DNA of 64,000 nt from Bacillus sp. S3 (GTDB lineage Bacteria > Bacillota > Bacilli > Bacillales > Cytobacillaceae), in the NCBI RefSeq assembly GCF_005154805.1, contig NZ_CP039727.1, positions 4,585,501-4,649,500 of the forward strand. The letters run 5' to 3'. The position numbers and the translations under genes are program-made. Positions 1-7,824 of the stretch are shown in pieces (the first letter of the stretch is position 1; every line of letters starts with the position of its first letter). The notes under the pieces are model-generated. The model made no database searches, had not been told where the DNA came from, and saw only the letters and a program-made list of their open reading frames with translations.

Positions 1-272
1 TCGGAGCACTTGGAAACGGTAAAGGCTACTCCAACCCTGAGGTCGATAAACTGTTACAGCAAGCCGTTACCGATACAGTCGATCAAAATGAAAGAGCCAA
101 GCTTTACCAGCAGGCACTTGAAATTATTATCAAGGACGTACCGCGCATCGAGCTTGATACCCTTGACGCAACAGCAGGCATCAACAAAAATGTCCAAGGG
201 TTTGACGTATCTCCGGACTTCTCCGTACAAATCGTCAATCCAAACGGAACCAACGTCTGGATGAAGAAATAA
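1..272 (+). CDS. ABC transporter substrate-binding protein, family 5 (C-terminal fragment)
   Basis: This is the 3' end of a gene that begins upstream of the window; the open frame starts at base 3 and stops at TAA 270-272. The visible 89 residues (GALGNGKGYSNPEVDKLLQQ at the start) match the C-terminal lobe of oligopeptide/dipeptide/nickel binding proteins (SBP_bac_5). These bind a ligand outside the cell and deliver it to a membrane ABC transporter. The NPEVDKLL segment and the following helix (ERAKLYQQALEIIIKDVP) are typical of the family. No permease or ATPase is visible, so substrate and partners are unknown. Its position just before the amidohydrolase pair suggests, but does not prove, that it imports their substrate. 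Confidence 0.75.
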   Translation, partial: GALGNGKGYSNPEVDKLLQQAVTDTVDQNERAKLYQQALEIIIKDVPRIELDTLDATAGINKNVQGFDVSPDFSVQIVNPNGTNVWMKK

Positions 273-307
273 GCGCAAGCGCCCTGAGCCAGACAATTCT
301 CGAGGTC

Positions 308-496
308 TTAGGCTGTATTAACGGTCATAGTTGATTTATTAACTAGTTGATTGGAGCAGAGGGCGCGAGACTCCTGCGGGAGCAGCGGGACAGGTGAGAC
401 CCCACAGGCGCTTTAGCGCCGAGGAGGCTTACCGCCCGCCCCGCGGAAAGCGAAGCGCCCGGAGCGGAAATCAACAGCCATGTTAAGCAAAGCTTA
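308..496. repeat. dispersed GC-rich repeat element, copy 1
   Basis: The GC-rich core at about 346-479 begins GTTGATTGGAGC and ends GGAAATCAACAGCC, so its ends are inverted (GTTGATT / AATCAAC). The middle contains the short palindrome GGCGCTTTAGCGCC. Two more long copies lie at 6879-7012 and, inverted, at 18914-19046. The outer flanks (TTAGGCTGTATTAAC... on the left, GTTAAGCAAAGCTTA on the right) resemble the short element at 8937-9009, so the full element is probably larger than the GC-rich core. It carries no credible gene. A separate small palindrome (GGGGACCGTCCCC) lies at about 546-558. Confidence 0.7.
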
Positions 497-593
497 TTTT
501 TAAAAACGCAGGGGGATGATTCTCTTGCTTTCCCTGGTGGAAGCAAGGGGACCGTCCCCTATTTTAATTCCAATTGAAAGAAGGTAATGAACC

Positions 594-1787
594 ATGGCGA
601 AAATAGCCATAAAAAATGCAAACGTTTTTGATCACGACAGCGGCAGCTTTAGCAGACAAACAGTTTTAATCGAAGCAGAGAAAATCGCAGCCGTCCTTTC
701 TCCTGATGAAGACGTTCTTGTTGATGTCGAGATTGATGGCCGCGGATTATTTTTGACACCCGGGTTGATTGATACATGTTCGCAAATTGGTTTAAAAGAA
801 ATTGGCATTCGCTGGGAAGGTAATGACGGCTATGAACCATATGAAGAAAACGGCAGCGAGCTTCAGGTAATCGACGGCATTTACCCGTTTGACCAGGCCT
901 TTCATGATGCCGCTGCATCCGGGGTCACCGCCGCCCATATAGTCTCTGCCCCGGAATCCGTTGTCGGTGCACGTACCTCCGTCATTCACACCACCGGAAA
1001 AACAGCCGATGACATGATTCTCCGGAAAAATCTTGGGGTTAGCTTTTCCATGGGTGATGTTCCGAAAAATGCCTTTTGGGAAAAAACCAAACTTCCCCTT
1101 ACCCGCATGGGGATTGCTCAAAAAATCCGAACGACGTTAAAGCAATTACAATGTTCCCACGATTTGCGGGATATGCCTATTTTTATCCGCTCCCACCGGG
1201 CAGATGACATTGCTACAGCTGTTCGGATTGCCGAGGAATTTGGAATTTCAATTATTTTAGTTCATGCGACGGAATTTCCGTTGGTAGCAGGGATGGCGGC
1301 TGCAACAGGGATATTGGACGCTTCGGGTGTTCCGGCGGAAAATAGCAGGCTGGCGGCTCAGCCTTTGTCGGTGATTGCGGGTCCCTGCTTCCAGCCCATT
1401 GAAAGAGGCGAGTTACAACATTTAGATCCATCGCTGTATGCCGCTTTGTTCGAGCAAGGCGTCCCCTTTACTTTTGCAACCGACCACCCGGTAAGCTCGG
1501 TGACCCATTTGCAATTGGAAGGCGCGCTAGCCCTCAAGGCCGGGGTTCCTGAAAAAGTCATTTTAAATGGCCTAACCCGTGACGCGGCCAAGCTGCTGCG
1601 CATCGATCAGTTGACCGGAAGCATTCAATCAGGGCTTTTTGCCGATTTAGTCTTGTGGAATAAGCATCCCCTCGACTTAACGGCACGACCAGTCCGGACG
1701 TTTATCAAGGGGCAGGAAGTTTACAGCCTGGGGGATTCACAGACCTCGTCGACAGGGAAACAGGAAATGGGAGTGATTCGATGTTAA
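594..1787 (+). CDS. amidohydrolase-superfamily protein lacking the HxH metal motif
   Basis: 397 aa, ATG start preceded by AAGGTAATG at suitable spacing. The fold is that of composite-domain amidohydrolases (dihydroorotase, imidazolonepropionase and isoaspartyl-dipeptidase-like): an N-terminal beta domain, LTPGLID at residues 54-60, then a TIM barrel. The canonical DxHxH after strand 1 reads D60-T-C62-S-Q64, so both first-strand metal histidines are gone. Later metal-site residues remain: His in IRSHRADD, His in LVHATEF and Asp in FATDHP. The next gene is a paralogue with an intact motif and overlaps this one by 7 bp, so the two are probably translated together. This one may be a regulatory or structural partner, or use an altered metal centre. 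Substrate unknown. Confidence 0.8.
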   Translation: MAKIAIKNANVFDHDSGSFSRQTVLIEAEKIAAVLSPDEDVLVDVEIDGRGLFLTPGLIDTCSQIGLKEIGIRWEGNDGYEPYEENGSELQVIDGIYPFDQAFHDAAASGVTAAHIVSAPESVVGARTSVIHTTGKTADDMILRKNLGVSFSMGDVPKNAFWEKTKLPLTRMGIAQKIRTTLKQLQCSHDLRDMPIFIRSHRADDIATAVRIAEEFGISIILVHATEFPLVAGMAAATGILDASGVPAENSRLAAQPLSVIAGPCFQPIERGELQHLDPSLYAALFEQGVPFTFATDHPVSSVTHLQLEGALALKAGVPEKVILNGLTRDAAKLLRIDQLTGSIQSGLFADLVLWNKHPLDLTARPVRTFIKGQEVYSLGDSQTSSTGKQEMGVIRC

Positions 1788-2947
1788 CAGTTTATCGCGG
1801 GGCCACTGTCCATACAATGGATGCAGCCAATACCGTTTTCAAAAATGCAGATCTTTGGGTACGCAGCGGGAAAGTAATCAAGGTTGGGGTGAATACGGAG
1901 ATTCCTAGTGATGCCCGGGTTGAATCAGTCGACGGGCTTGTTATCACACCCGGGCTGATTGACATCCATACACATGTAGGATTATGGGGCGAAATCACAG
2001 AACGGAACAATGATGCTTGTGAATACTCTACCCCTTTTACCCCGCTCATGCGGGCCATTGATGGCATCAATCCACGTCACTTTTCTTTTGAAATGGCGCT
2101 CCGCGGCGGAGTCACAACTGTTCAAACCGGAACAGGCAGCGCCAATCCGATTGGCGGGGTGTGGACCATTTTAAAAACAGGAGGCGGTTCCTTACAGGAT
2201 CGGATCATTGTGGAAAAAAGCGGCCTCAAGGGGGCGCTTGGCGAGAATCCTAAAAATGTCTTTGGCCAAGCGAACAAAACACCATTTACTAGAATGGCCG
2301 TTGCGCGGCTGATTCGCCATGGATTCCAGCAAGCAGCAGCCTTATCGGATGCAGAACGCACTGAGAGCCTGGAAAATCACACAGAGCTTGCACCGTTTAT
2401 TGAGGTGCTGGAGGGGAAAATGCCGCTCCATTTACACTGTCACCGGGCTGACGATATCGCCACCGCCATTCGCATCGCCAAGGAATTTAACGTCAAGTTG
2501 TGCTTGGAGCATTGCACTGAAGGACACCTGATGCTTCAAGCGATTAAAGAAAGCGGCGCAAATGTGACATTGGGGCCTTTCATGCTTCCGGCTACCAAAT
2601 ATGAAACGCGCAATTTAACACCCGAGGCGCCAAGACTGTTTCATGAAGCCGGCATCCCCTTTGCTATCATGACCGACCACCCATTTATCCCGATTCACTA
2701 CTTGATTCTTTGTGCGGCAGAGGCGGTCAAGTACGGGCTGGACGAAGTGGCAGCCTTAAGAAGCATCACAAGCGAAGCCGCAAAACTAGCCGGCATTCAC
2801 GAACGTGTCGGCTCACTCGAAACCGGTAAAGACGCCGACTTTGTTATTTGGACGCACCATCCTTTTGAGTCCCGGGCGAATGTGCTGGGAACTTATATTA
2901 ATGGGGTGAAACAGGGGCAAAATTCTTTGGCTTCATTGGTAAAGTAG
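1781..2947 (+). CDS. amidohydrolase (metal-dependent hydrolase), intact motif
   Basis: 388 aa cytoplasmic hydrolase. The ATG at 1781 lies inside the last codons of the preceding gene, which points to translational coupling. It has the full metal-site set for the amidohydrolase superfamily: ITPGLIDIHTHVG (D61, H63, H65), LHCHRADD, LEHCTEG and MTDHPFIP for the later His, His and Asp. Family members hydrolyse cyclic amides, imidazolones or dipeptides; the sequence alone does not name the substrate. It forms an apparent operon with its HxH-less paralogue upstream and an aroM-like gene downstream. Confidence 0.85.
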   Translation: MLTVYRGATVHTMDAANTVFKNADLWVRSGKVIKVGVNTEIPSDARVESVDGLVITPGLIDIHTHVGLWGEITERNNDACEYSTPFTPLMRAIDGINPRHFSFEMALRGGVTTVQTGTGSANPIGGVWTILKTGGGSLQDRIIVEKSGLKGALGENPKNVFGQANKTPFTRMAVARLIRHGFQQAAALSDAERTESLENHTELAPFIEVLEGKMPLHLHCHRADDIATAIRIAKEFNVKLCLEHCTEGHLMLQAIKESGANVTLGPFMLPATKYETRNLTPEAPRLFHEAGIPFAIMTDHPFIPIHYLILCAAEAVKYGLDEVAALRSITSEAAKLAGIHERVGSLETGKDADFVIWTHHPFESRANVLGTYINGVKQGQNSLASLVK

Positions 2948-3015
2948 TGGTCAAGCATGAGTTCGGTTATTTAGGATTTATCAAAAAAAGTTACCCGTCA
3001 GGAGGGAAAAACGGA

Positions 3016-3687
3016 ATGCAGAAGAAAGTTGGGATCATTACCATTGGGCAGTCGCCAAGAACGGATATGACTCCGGCACTAAGGAGATTTCTCCCAAAAG
3101 ATGCGGTAATCCTTGAAAGAGGCGTTCTTGACGGAAGGTCGGAGGATGAAATCCAAGCACTACGACCTGAACCCGGACAAACCACCCTCATCTCGCGTTT
3201 ACAAAACGGCGAAAGTGCAGTGATGGCAAAGGAAAAAATCCTGCCGATGATCCAAATACTCATCGATGAATTGAATCAAGCAAATGTATCATTAATCATC
3301 CTTGCGTGCACAGGGAAGTTTCCGCTTTTTACTAGCCGAATCCCTATTGTCTACCCTGATTTTTTACTGAATCATGTGGTGAAGGGGTTGCTGCGGGAAG
3401 GGTTGCTCGGCGTCATCCTTCCCCTGCCAGAGCAAGCGGAATCGATCATATATAAATGGAAGGAAGTCGACTTTATGGCCATCCCAATGGCCAGTTCCCC
3501 CTACACGTTCGTTGAGGAACAGCTGATTAACGCGGTACAGCAGCTTGACCAATACCCGGTCAAAGCCATCCTTCTCGACTGCATGGGATACACAGAAGAA
3601 ATGAAGGCAATCGCTCAGGCCCACACCACTAAACCAGTCATCCTCTCGCGAAACGTGATTTATGGGGTCGCGGGGGAGATATTGTGA
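3016..3687 (+). CDS. AroM family protein
   Basis: 223 aa. The ATG at 3016 is preferred because AGGAGGG lies at 3000-3006, 9 nt upstream; the frame is open further 5' but without a ribosome site. AroM proteins belong with the Asp/Glu racemase-like fold. Two cysteines sit where such enzymes carry their catalytic pair, C98 (LIILACTGKFP) and C189 (AILLDCMGYT). The biochemical role of AroM is not established. The N-terminus (VGIITIGQSPRTDMTP) is strongly family-like. Neighbourhood with two amidohydrolases suggests a small catabolic operon for a cyclic amide or amino-acid derivative, which is inference. Confidence 0.8.
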   Translation: MQKKVGIITIGQSPRTDMTPALRRFLPKDAVILERGVLDGRSEDEIQALRPEPGQTTLISRLQNGESAVMAKEKILPMIQILIDELNQANVSLIILACTGKFPLFTSRIPIVYPDFLLNHVVKGLLREGLLGVILPLPEQAESIIYKWKEVDFMAIPMASSPYTFVEEQLINAVQQLDQYPVKAILLDCMGYTEEMKAIAQAHTTKPVILSRNVIYGVAGEIL

Positions 3688-3707
3688 TGCAGGCTGTTTT
3701 GTAAGCG

Positions 3708-3755
3708 ATAAAGAGGGTCATGACTATTGCCAAGTAGTCATGGTCCCTTTTTAAA
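3708..3755 (+). terminator. Rho-independent terminator after the aroM-like gene
   Basis: An imperfect stem (AGGGTCATGACTA / TAGTCATGGTCCCT) around the loop TTGCCAAG is followed by a run of T. It lies about 25 bp after the stop codon and would end the amidohydrolase-aroM operon. Confidence 0.75.
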
Positions 3756-3810
3756 ATGGTTAGCACTGGATCTTTTGGGGAAGGGACGAAAGTAAGCAAC
3801 CATAATGGGT

Positions 3811-4117
3811 ATTGGATTCATTTTCGGTAAAAACCCTGAATGAAATGCATCCAATAAGGGGTATTGGATTCATTTTTGATAAAAATCCTGAGTGAAATGC
3901 ATCCAATAAGGGGTATTGGATTCATTTTTGATAAAAATCCTGAGCGAAATGCATCCAATAAGGGGTATTGGATTCGTTTTCGGTAAAAACCATGAGCGAA
4001 ATACATCCAATAAGGGGTATTGGATTCATTTTCGGTAAAACTCCTGAACGAAATACATCCAATAAGGGGTATTGGATTCATTTTCGGTAAAAATCCTGAG
4101 CGAAATGCATCCAATAA
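3811..4117. repeat. tandem array of six 52-bp palindromic repeats (array 1)
   Basis: Units begin at 3811, 3863, 3915, 3967, 4019 and 4071, an exact 52-bp period. Each has a 47-bp core that starts ATTGGATTCATTTT and ends ATGCATCCAAT, so the ends form an 11-bp near-perfect inverted repeat around a middle of about 25 bp with TAAAAATCCTGA. A 5-bp linker (usually AAGGG or AGGGG) joins units. The same family forms a longer array at 46340-48308. Open frames across the array are by-products of the repetition: 52 is not a multiple of 3. Confidence 0.9.
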
Positions 4118-4539
4118 AGGAGGTTGATAGTGTTTTTGATAATATCTAAAGTTCTATGAATCAAAATCAATAAAACTATGCACATAGTAAGTCTCATATG
4201 CCAAACTTGCGAGATAAATAGTGCCCATCACGGGACACCACTCAAATTAACCAAGTAGCTCACCCTATCTTCGGTAATTATCCCCAAAATTCTCTCAAAC
4301 TCCTAAGTAAATCTACCCCACCATGCTCTCAAAAACCCTCCAAAATATAGTTATCACTATTGGCATGGTGTTAATATGTAAAAGGTTTATATCTTTATAA
4401 AGTTTTGATATTTAACATTATATATAAAGTAGATTATGATAAATAAAAAATATAATATTTAGAATTATCACTATAAAGGGATGGAGGATTGTCATTTTAA
4501 CTTTCTGCTAGCTTAAAAATGAATAGGGAGTGATTGAAT
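4118..4539. other. AT-rich intergenic region upstream of the transporter
   Basis: No gene is visible. The second half is very AT-rich, as expected for a promoter region. The 10-bp sequence TTATCACTAT occurs twice on the + strand (4351-4360 and 4467-4476), about 110 bp apart, and could be a regulator site. The ribosome site AGGGAG at 4525-4530 belongs to the next gene. Confidence 0.4.
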
Positions 4540-5784
4540 ATGGAGTCAAAGAGCGGAAAAAAAGTTTCCTTTCGCAGAATCTTTGTTATTTCGGGGTTTA
4601 GCTGGATTTTCGATGCAATGGATGTAGGCCTGATCTCGTTTATTGCTGCTGCATTAATCATTGAATGGAATCTGACACCACAAGAAGCAGGATTACTTGG
4701 AAGTGTGAATGCCATTGGAATGTTCATTGGGGCAATTGTTGCTGGTTCATTAGCGGACCGTATCGGTAGAAATAAAATTCTTATGTACACGGTTCTATTG
4801 TTTTCACTTGCTAGTGGACTATCAGCATTCGCAACAACATTCTCTATTTTTCTCATTCTTAGATTCTTTATCGGCCTTGGGTTAGGCGGGGAACTTCCAG
4901 TTGCCTCCACGTTAGTAGCGGAGAATGTTCCGGAGCATAAACGGGGTCGGATGGTTGTTCTTTTAGAAAGCTTTTGGGCTGTAGGTTGGATTATCTCGGC
5001 AGTCATTGCCTACTTTATCATGCCGATATGGGGCTGGCGCTCCGCCTTAATCATCGGTGCCTTACCTGCAATATTGGCGATATATATGCGAAAAGGACTT
5101 CCAGACTCTCCCCAATTCCGGTCAGCATCTAGTAAAAATACGACGATTCTTAGTAACATTAAAACTCTTTGGTCAGGCAAATATGCAAAAGAAACATCCA
5201 TGCTCTGGGTGCTGTGGTTCTTTGTCATGTTCTCCTATCACGGAATGTTCCTATGGCTTCCTTCTGTAATGGTATTGAAAGGTTTCACCCTAATCAAAAG
5301 TTTTGGCTACGTATTATTGATGACGCTTACACAATTACCTGGATTCTTCAGCGCGGCCTGGCTTGTGGAAAAAATCGGAAGGAAATTTGTCCTTATCACG
5401 TATTTATTCCTGGCCGCTGTCAGTGCCATTATTTTTGGAAATGCAGCTTCCCTGCCGATGCTGATCGCCGGCGGTATGGCTTTATCGTTCTTCTATCTGG
5501 GCGTAACCGGTGTAACGTACGCCTATACAACCGATCATTATGATTCAAAGATTCGAGCTACAGGTGCCGGTTTTGCCAACGCAGCCGGACGGATTGGTGC
5601 CATCATCGGTCCTTTATTAGTAGGTGTCCTTATTGCGAACAAAGTACCATTCAACATCATTTTCATCATGTTCTTCGTGGCTTGCTGCATTGCTGCATTA
5701 ACCGTACTGTTCTTCGGAAAAGAAACACGTGTTAAGCAAACACATGGAAATGAAGAAGATATCGTGGTTAAAGAAGCATTGTAA
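4540..5784 (+). CDS. MFS transporter, NiaP-like (probable nicotinate/niacin uptake)
   Basis: 414 aa integral membrane protein with about 12 hydrophobic segments. The ATG at 4540 has AGGGAG 9 nt upstream; an in-frame TTG at 4534 is too close to it. The N-terminal SWIFDAMDVGLISF and WNLTPQEAGLLGSVNAIGMF match the metabolite:H+ symporter branch that includes Bacillus NiaP (niacin permease). The MFS signature ADRIGRNK follows TM2. The family also transports benzoate-like aromatic acids, so the substrate is not certain. The adjacent pyridine-hydroxylase and maleate-pathway genes make nicotinate or a related pyridine carboxylate the natural inference. Confidence 0.8.
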   Translation: MESKSGKKVSFRRIFVISGFSWIFDAMDVGLISFIAAALIIEWNLTPQEAGLLGSVNAIGMFIGAIVAGSLADRIGRNKILMYTVLLFSLASGLSAFATTFSIFLILRFFIGLGLGGELPVASTLVAENVPEHKRGRMVVLLESFWAVGWIISAVIAYFIMPIWGWRSALIIGALPAILAIYMRKGLPDSPQFRSASSKNTTILSNIKTLWSGKYAKETSMLWVLWFFVMFSYHGMFLWLPSVMVLKGFTLIKSFGYVLLMTLTQLPGFFSAAWLVEKIGRKFVLITYLFLAAVSAIIFGNAASLPMLIAGGMALSFFYLGVTGVTYAYTTDHYDSKIRATGAGFANAAGRIGAIIGPLLVGVLIANKVPFNIIFIMFFVACCIAALTVLFFGKETRVKQTHGNEEDIVVKEAL

Positions 5785-5824
5785 TACCTATTGTAATAAA
5801 GGAATGAAAAGGCAATAACTCCCC

Positions 5825-5858
5825 CATGCACTGGATTCAATCCGGTGCATGTTTTTTT
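5825..5858 (+). terminator. Rho-independent terminator of the transporter gene
   Basis: CATGCACTGGATT pairs with AATCCGGTGCATG (one G-T wobble) and is followed by seven T. It sits 40 bp after the transporter stop codon. Confidence 0.85.
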
Positions 5859-5860
5859 AG

Positions 5861-5938
5861 CCGATAAGAAAGTATAACTTTCTTATCAGGCATATGTGCA
5901 ACTATGCCTCTGTCTTCGCCAATCGGCGAGTTTTCTTT
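5861..5938. other. cluster of three successive hairpins
   Basis: Directly after the terminator lie a perfect 11-bp stem with a 3-nt loop (GATAAGAAAGT-ATA-ACTTTCTTATC, 5863-5887), then GGCATA-N8-TATGCC, then TCGCC-AATC-GGCGA followed by TTTTCTTT. They lie just upstream of the IclR promoter region. They could be a small dispersed element, a short RNA or a leader; nothing in the sequence decides between these. Confidence 0.4.
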
Positions 5939-5992
5939 ATCCATAAGCATGCTTTAAGGGGGATTCGTCTTGCTTAACCATGATATTGTTTA

Positions 5993-6004
5993 TATACTAG
6001 TATA
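5993..6004. promoter_or_regulatory. 12-bp palindrome upstream of the IclR gene
   Basis: TATACTAGTATA is a perfect palindrome 37 bp upstream of the IclR start codon, in an AT-rich stretch that could also hold the -10 region. It is a candidate autoregulatory operator. No second copy was seen near the other pyridine-cluster promoters. Confidence 0.35.
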
Positions 6005-6040
6005 AAAGTCGGTCAATTACCCTTAAAGGAGATTTTGAAA

Positions 6041-6799
6041 ATGGATACAGTAATGAGCGGGCAGGGTATCCAATCATTAGAGAATGGAATTAATATTCTA
6101 AAAAAAATAGCGGAAGAAGATAAACCGCTTTCTATAACCGAGATATCCGAACTGTGCGGAATTTCCAAAAGCAAACTCCACAGATACTTGACTAGTCTAT
6201 GCCGTACTGGTTTTCTGCAGAGAGATGCTTCTCTTCACTATTCAATTGGAACGACACTGATCAGAATTGGCAATAATGCCGCCAAAGGCACTGATATTAA
6301 AGATATAGCAAGGCCTACATTAATCAAATTAAGAGATTTGTTTAATGAAACGGTATTCTTATCGATTTGGGGCGGGAATGGTCCGTATGCAATTGAAATA
6401 GAGGAAAGCAGGCGTTCGATTAATATTGGGATTCAAGTAGGCAATAAAGTGAGTATTGTTCTGACTACTTCGGGGAGATTATTTGCTGCCTATCTGCCTG
6501 AAGAAATCACAAAGGATTTTTTACAAAAAGACATCCTCGAACACCGCTTTGATCCGGAAGAATTCAGAAATGAGCTGTTGGATGTAAAGGAAAAAGGATA
6601 TTCGGTTACACAAGAGTCACTCATTCCGGGGATTGTGGCGGTTGGGTGTCCCGTGTTTGGCCGCGATCATCAGATTGTGGCCACCATTTCAATCGTCGGG
6701 ATCAAGGGGGTTCTGGATCTATCCAGCAACTCTCAAGTGATTCATTTGCTAAAAAAAGAATGCATGGAATTGAGTCAGTCTTTACAGTCTGAACTGTAA
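6041..6799 (+). CDS. IclR-family transcriptional regulator
   Basis: 252 aa. The ATG at 6041 is chosen because AAAGGAGA ends 8 nt upstream; the TTG at 6035 is too near. An N-terminal winged helix (residues about 10-75, with PLSITEISELCGISKSKLHRYL as the HTH) is followed by an IclR effector domain from about residue 85 (KDIARPTLIKLRDLFNETVF). IclR proteins bind small acids or aromatics and control catabolic operons. It lies between the NiaP-like transporter and the minus-strand pyridine operon, so it probably controls one or both. Confidence 0.88.
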   Translation: MDTVMSGQGIQSLENGINILKKIAEEDKPLSITEISELCGISKSKLHRYLTSLCRTGFLQRDASLHYSIGTTLIRIGNNAAKGTDIKDIARPTLIKLRDLFNETVFLSIWGGNGPYAIEIEESRRSINIGIQVGNKVSIVLTTSGRLFAAYLPEEITKDFLQKDILEHRFDPEEFRNELLDVKEKGYSVTQESLIPGIVAVGCPVFGRDHQIVATISIVGIKGVLDLSSNSQVIHLLKKECMELSQSLQSEL

Positions 6800-6806
6800 C
6801 CACAGC

Positions 6807-6853
6807 AAAAAAGGTATAATCTCCTTTATTAGAGGAATTATACCTTTTTATTT
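6807..6853 (+). terminator. Rho-independent terminator after the IclR gene
   Basis: AAAAAGGTATAAT (6808-6820) pairs with ATTATACCTTTTT (6837-6849), with a further short inner stem TCCT/AGGA, followed by T-rich sequence. It starts 8 bp after the stop codon. Confidence 0.88.
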
Positions 6854-6878
6854 TAATATAGCCTACTATTACAGCCTG

Positions 6879-7012
6879 TTGATTGGAGCGGAAGGTGGCG
6901 AAGACTCCTGCGGGAGTACGGGGCAGGGGAGACCCCACAGGCGCTAGCGCCGAGGAGGCTCCTTGGCACGCCCTAAGGTGCGCGAAGCCGCCAGGAGTGG
7001 AAATCAACAGCC
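6879..7012. repeat. dispersed GC-rich repeat element, copy 2
   Basis: Same family and orientation as 346-479: it begins GTTGATTGGAGCGGAAGG, contains ACCCCACAGGCGCTAGCGCC and ends GTGGAAATCAACAGCC. It lies between the IclR terminator and the end of the minus-strand operon. Confidence 0.85.
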
Positions 7013-7018
7013 AAGTTT

Positions 7019-7046
7019 AAAGCCCCTATATTTAATGGGGCTTTTT
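7019..7046. terminator. Rho-independent terminator between convergent transcription units
   Basis: AAAGCCCC and GGGGCTTT form an 8-bp stem around TATATTTAAT, with TTTTTC on the + strand side. It would mainly stop rightward transcripts, and possibly the leftward GntR operon ending at 7076. Confidence 0.65.
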
Positions 7047-7075
7047 CTGTCTTCAATGGAAGAGGAGTTTTTTCA

Positions 7076-7780
7076 TTATGTTGACGTGATTTCTATGACT
7101 CTATCATTTGGCTCTTCTCCAGCCTGTAACACCAATTTGATCGAATCCCAAATATGTTCCTGGGTTCTTAATCGGGCTAGCTGGGGATCTCGCGCCTTTA
7201 AGGCATACACAATCAACCGATGCTGTTTGACTGTTTCATATGGACGGCTCTTGTTATTTTTCCATGCCATAATCCTTATTAAATCAATCCCTGCCCGAAG
7301 GTGTGCCAGGGTATTCTTCAACGCATGGTTCCCGCTGATTTCGATAAGCAGGTCATGAAATTCATTATTGAACTTGAGAAATTCTGAATCTTGAATCCCG
7401 CTAGTTTCTTCTAATCTTCTTTCTGTTAAATGAAGAAGTTCATCCATTTGATCAAATTGGCTCATAGACCCCCGCTTGGCCGCTAACTGGGCAGCCAATC
7501 CTTCCAATTCCGCTCTGAGTTCGTATATGTCCTCAATTTCATTCATGGAAAGATGTTTAATACGGACCCCGTGATGTGGAACAGACTCTAGTAATCTTTC
7601 CTGTACCAGCATTTTCAAGGCTTCCCGGATGGGTGTACTGCTCACCCCTAATATTTCCTTCAGCTGTCTTTCTCTGATCCATTCACCGGGTTGAAAGGCT
7701 CCTGTTATGATGAGGTGATAAAGATGTTTGTATACAGCCATCGATGTCGTTTCCTTTTGGAGTTTACTGGATGCCATCAT
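7076..7780 (-). CDS. GntR-family regulator, FadR/FCD type
   Basis: 234 aa. The start is supported by GGGGGAGGAGG just upstream on the minus strand. An N-terminal winged helix (KHLYHLIITGAFQPGEWIRE through STPIREALKMLVQERLLE, residues 15-65) is followed by an FCD effector domain (about 90-220), with Asp/His residues typical of its metal/acid pocket (DIYELRAELEG, FHDLLIEISGNHAL, AWKNNKSRP, QHRLIVYALKARD, RTQEHI). FCD regulators usually sense carboxylic acids. As the last gene of the pyridine operon it probably controls it in response to an intermediate. Confidence 0.88.
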   Translation of the reverse strand: MMASSKLQKETTSMAVYKHLYHLIITGAFQPGEWIRERQLKEILGVSSTPIREALKMLVQERLLESVPHHGVRIKHLSMNEIEDIYELRAELEGLAAQLAAKRGSMSQFDQMDELLHLTERRLEETSGIQDSEFLKFNNEFHDLLIEISGNHALKNTLAHLRAGIDLIRIMAWKNNKSRPYETVKQHRLIVYALKARDPQLARLRTQEHIWDSIKLVLQAGEEPNDRVIEITST

Positions 7781-7824
7781 CCTCCTCCCCCTTATCTAAA
7801 AAGATCAATATTATGAAGGTTTTA

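Noticed and set aside
10..264. 84-aa frame at the window start
   Set aside because: It overlaps the binding-protein frame (stop at 272), which has clear family similarity; the alternative frame has none.
342..546. Small protein-coding frame within the GC-rich repeat near 343-546
   Set aside because: It lies in the dispersed repeat, and the same peptide motif (GRAVSLLGAKAPVGSHLSRC) appears from copy 3, so it is repeat translation and not a gene.
3818..4114. Open frame on the minus strand encoding repeated WMHF/CISF peptides across the palindrome array
   Set aside because: The frame follows from the 52-bp hairpin repeats, has no ribosome site and its peptide repeats only reflect the DNA period. 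Similar frames at 46319-46558 and 47984-48301 were rejected for the same reason.
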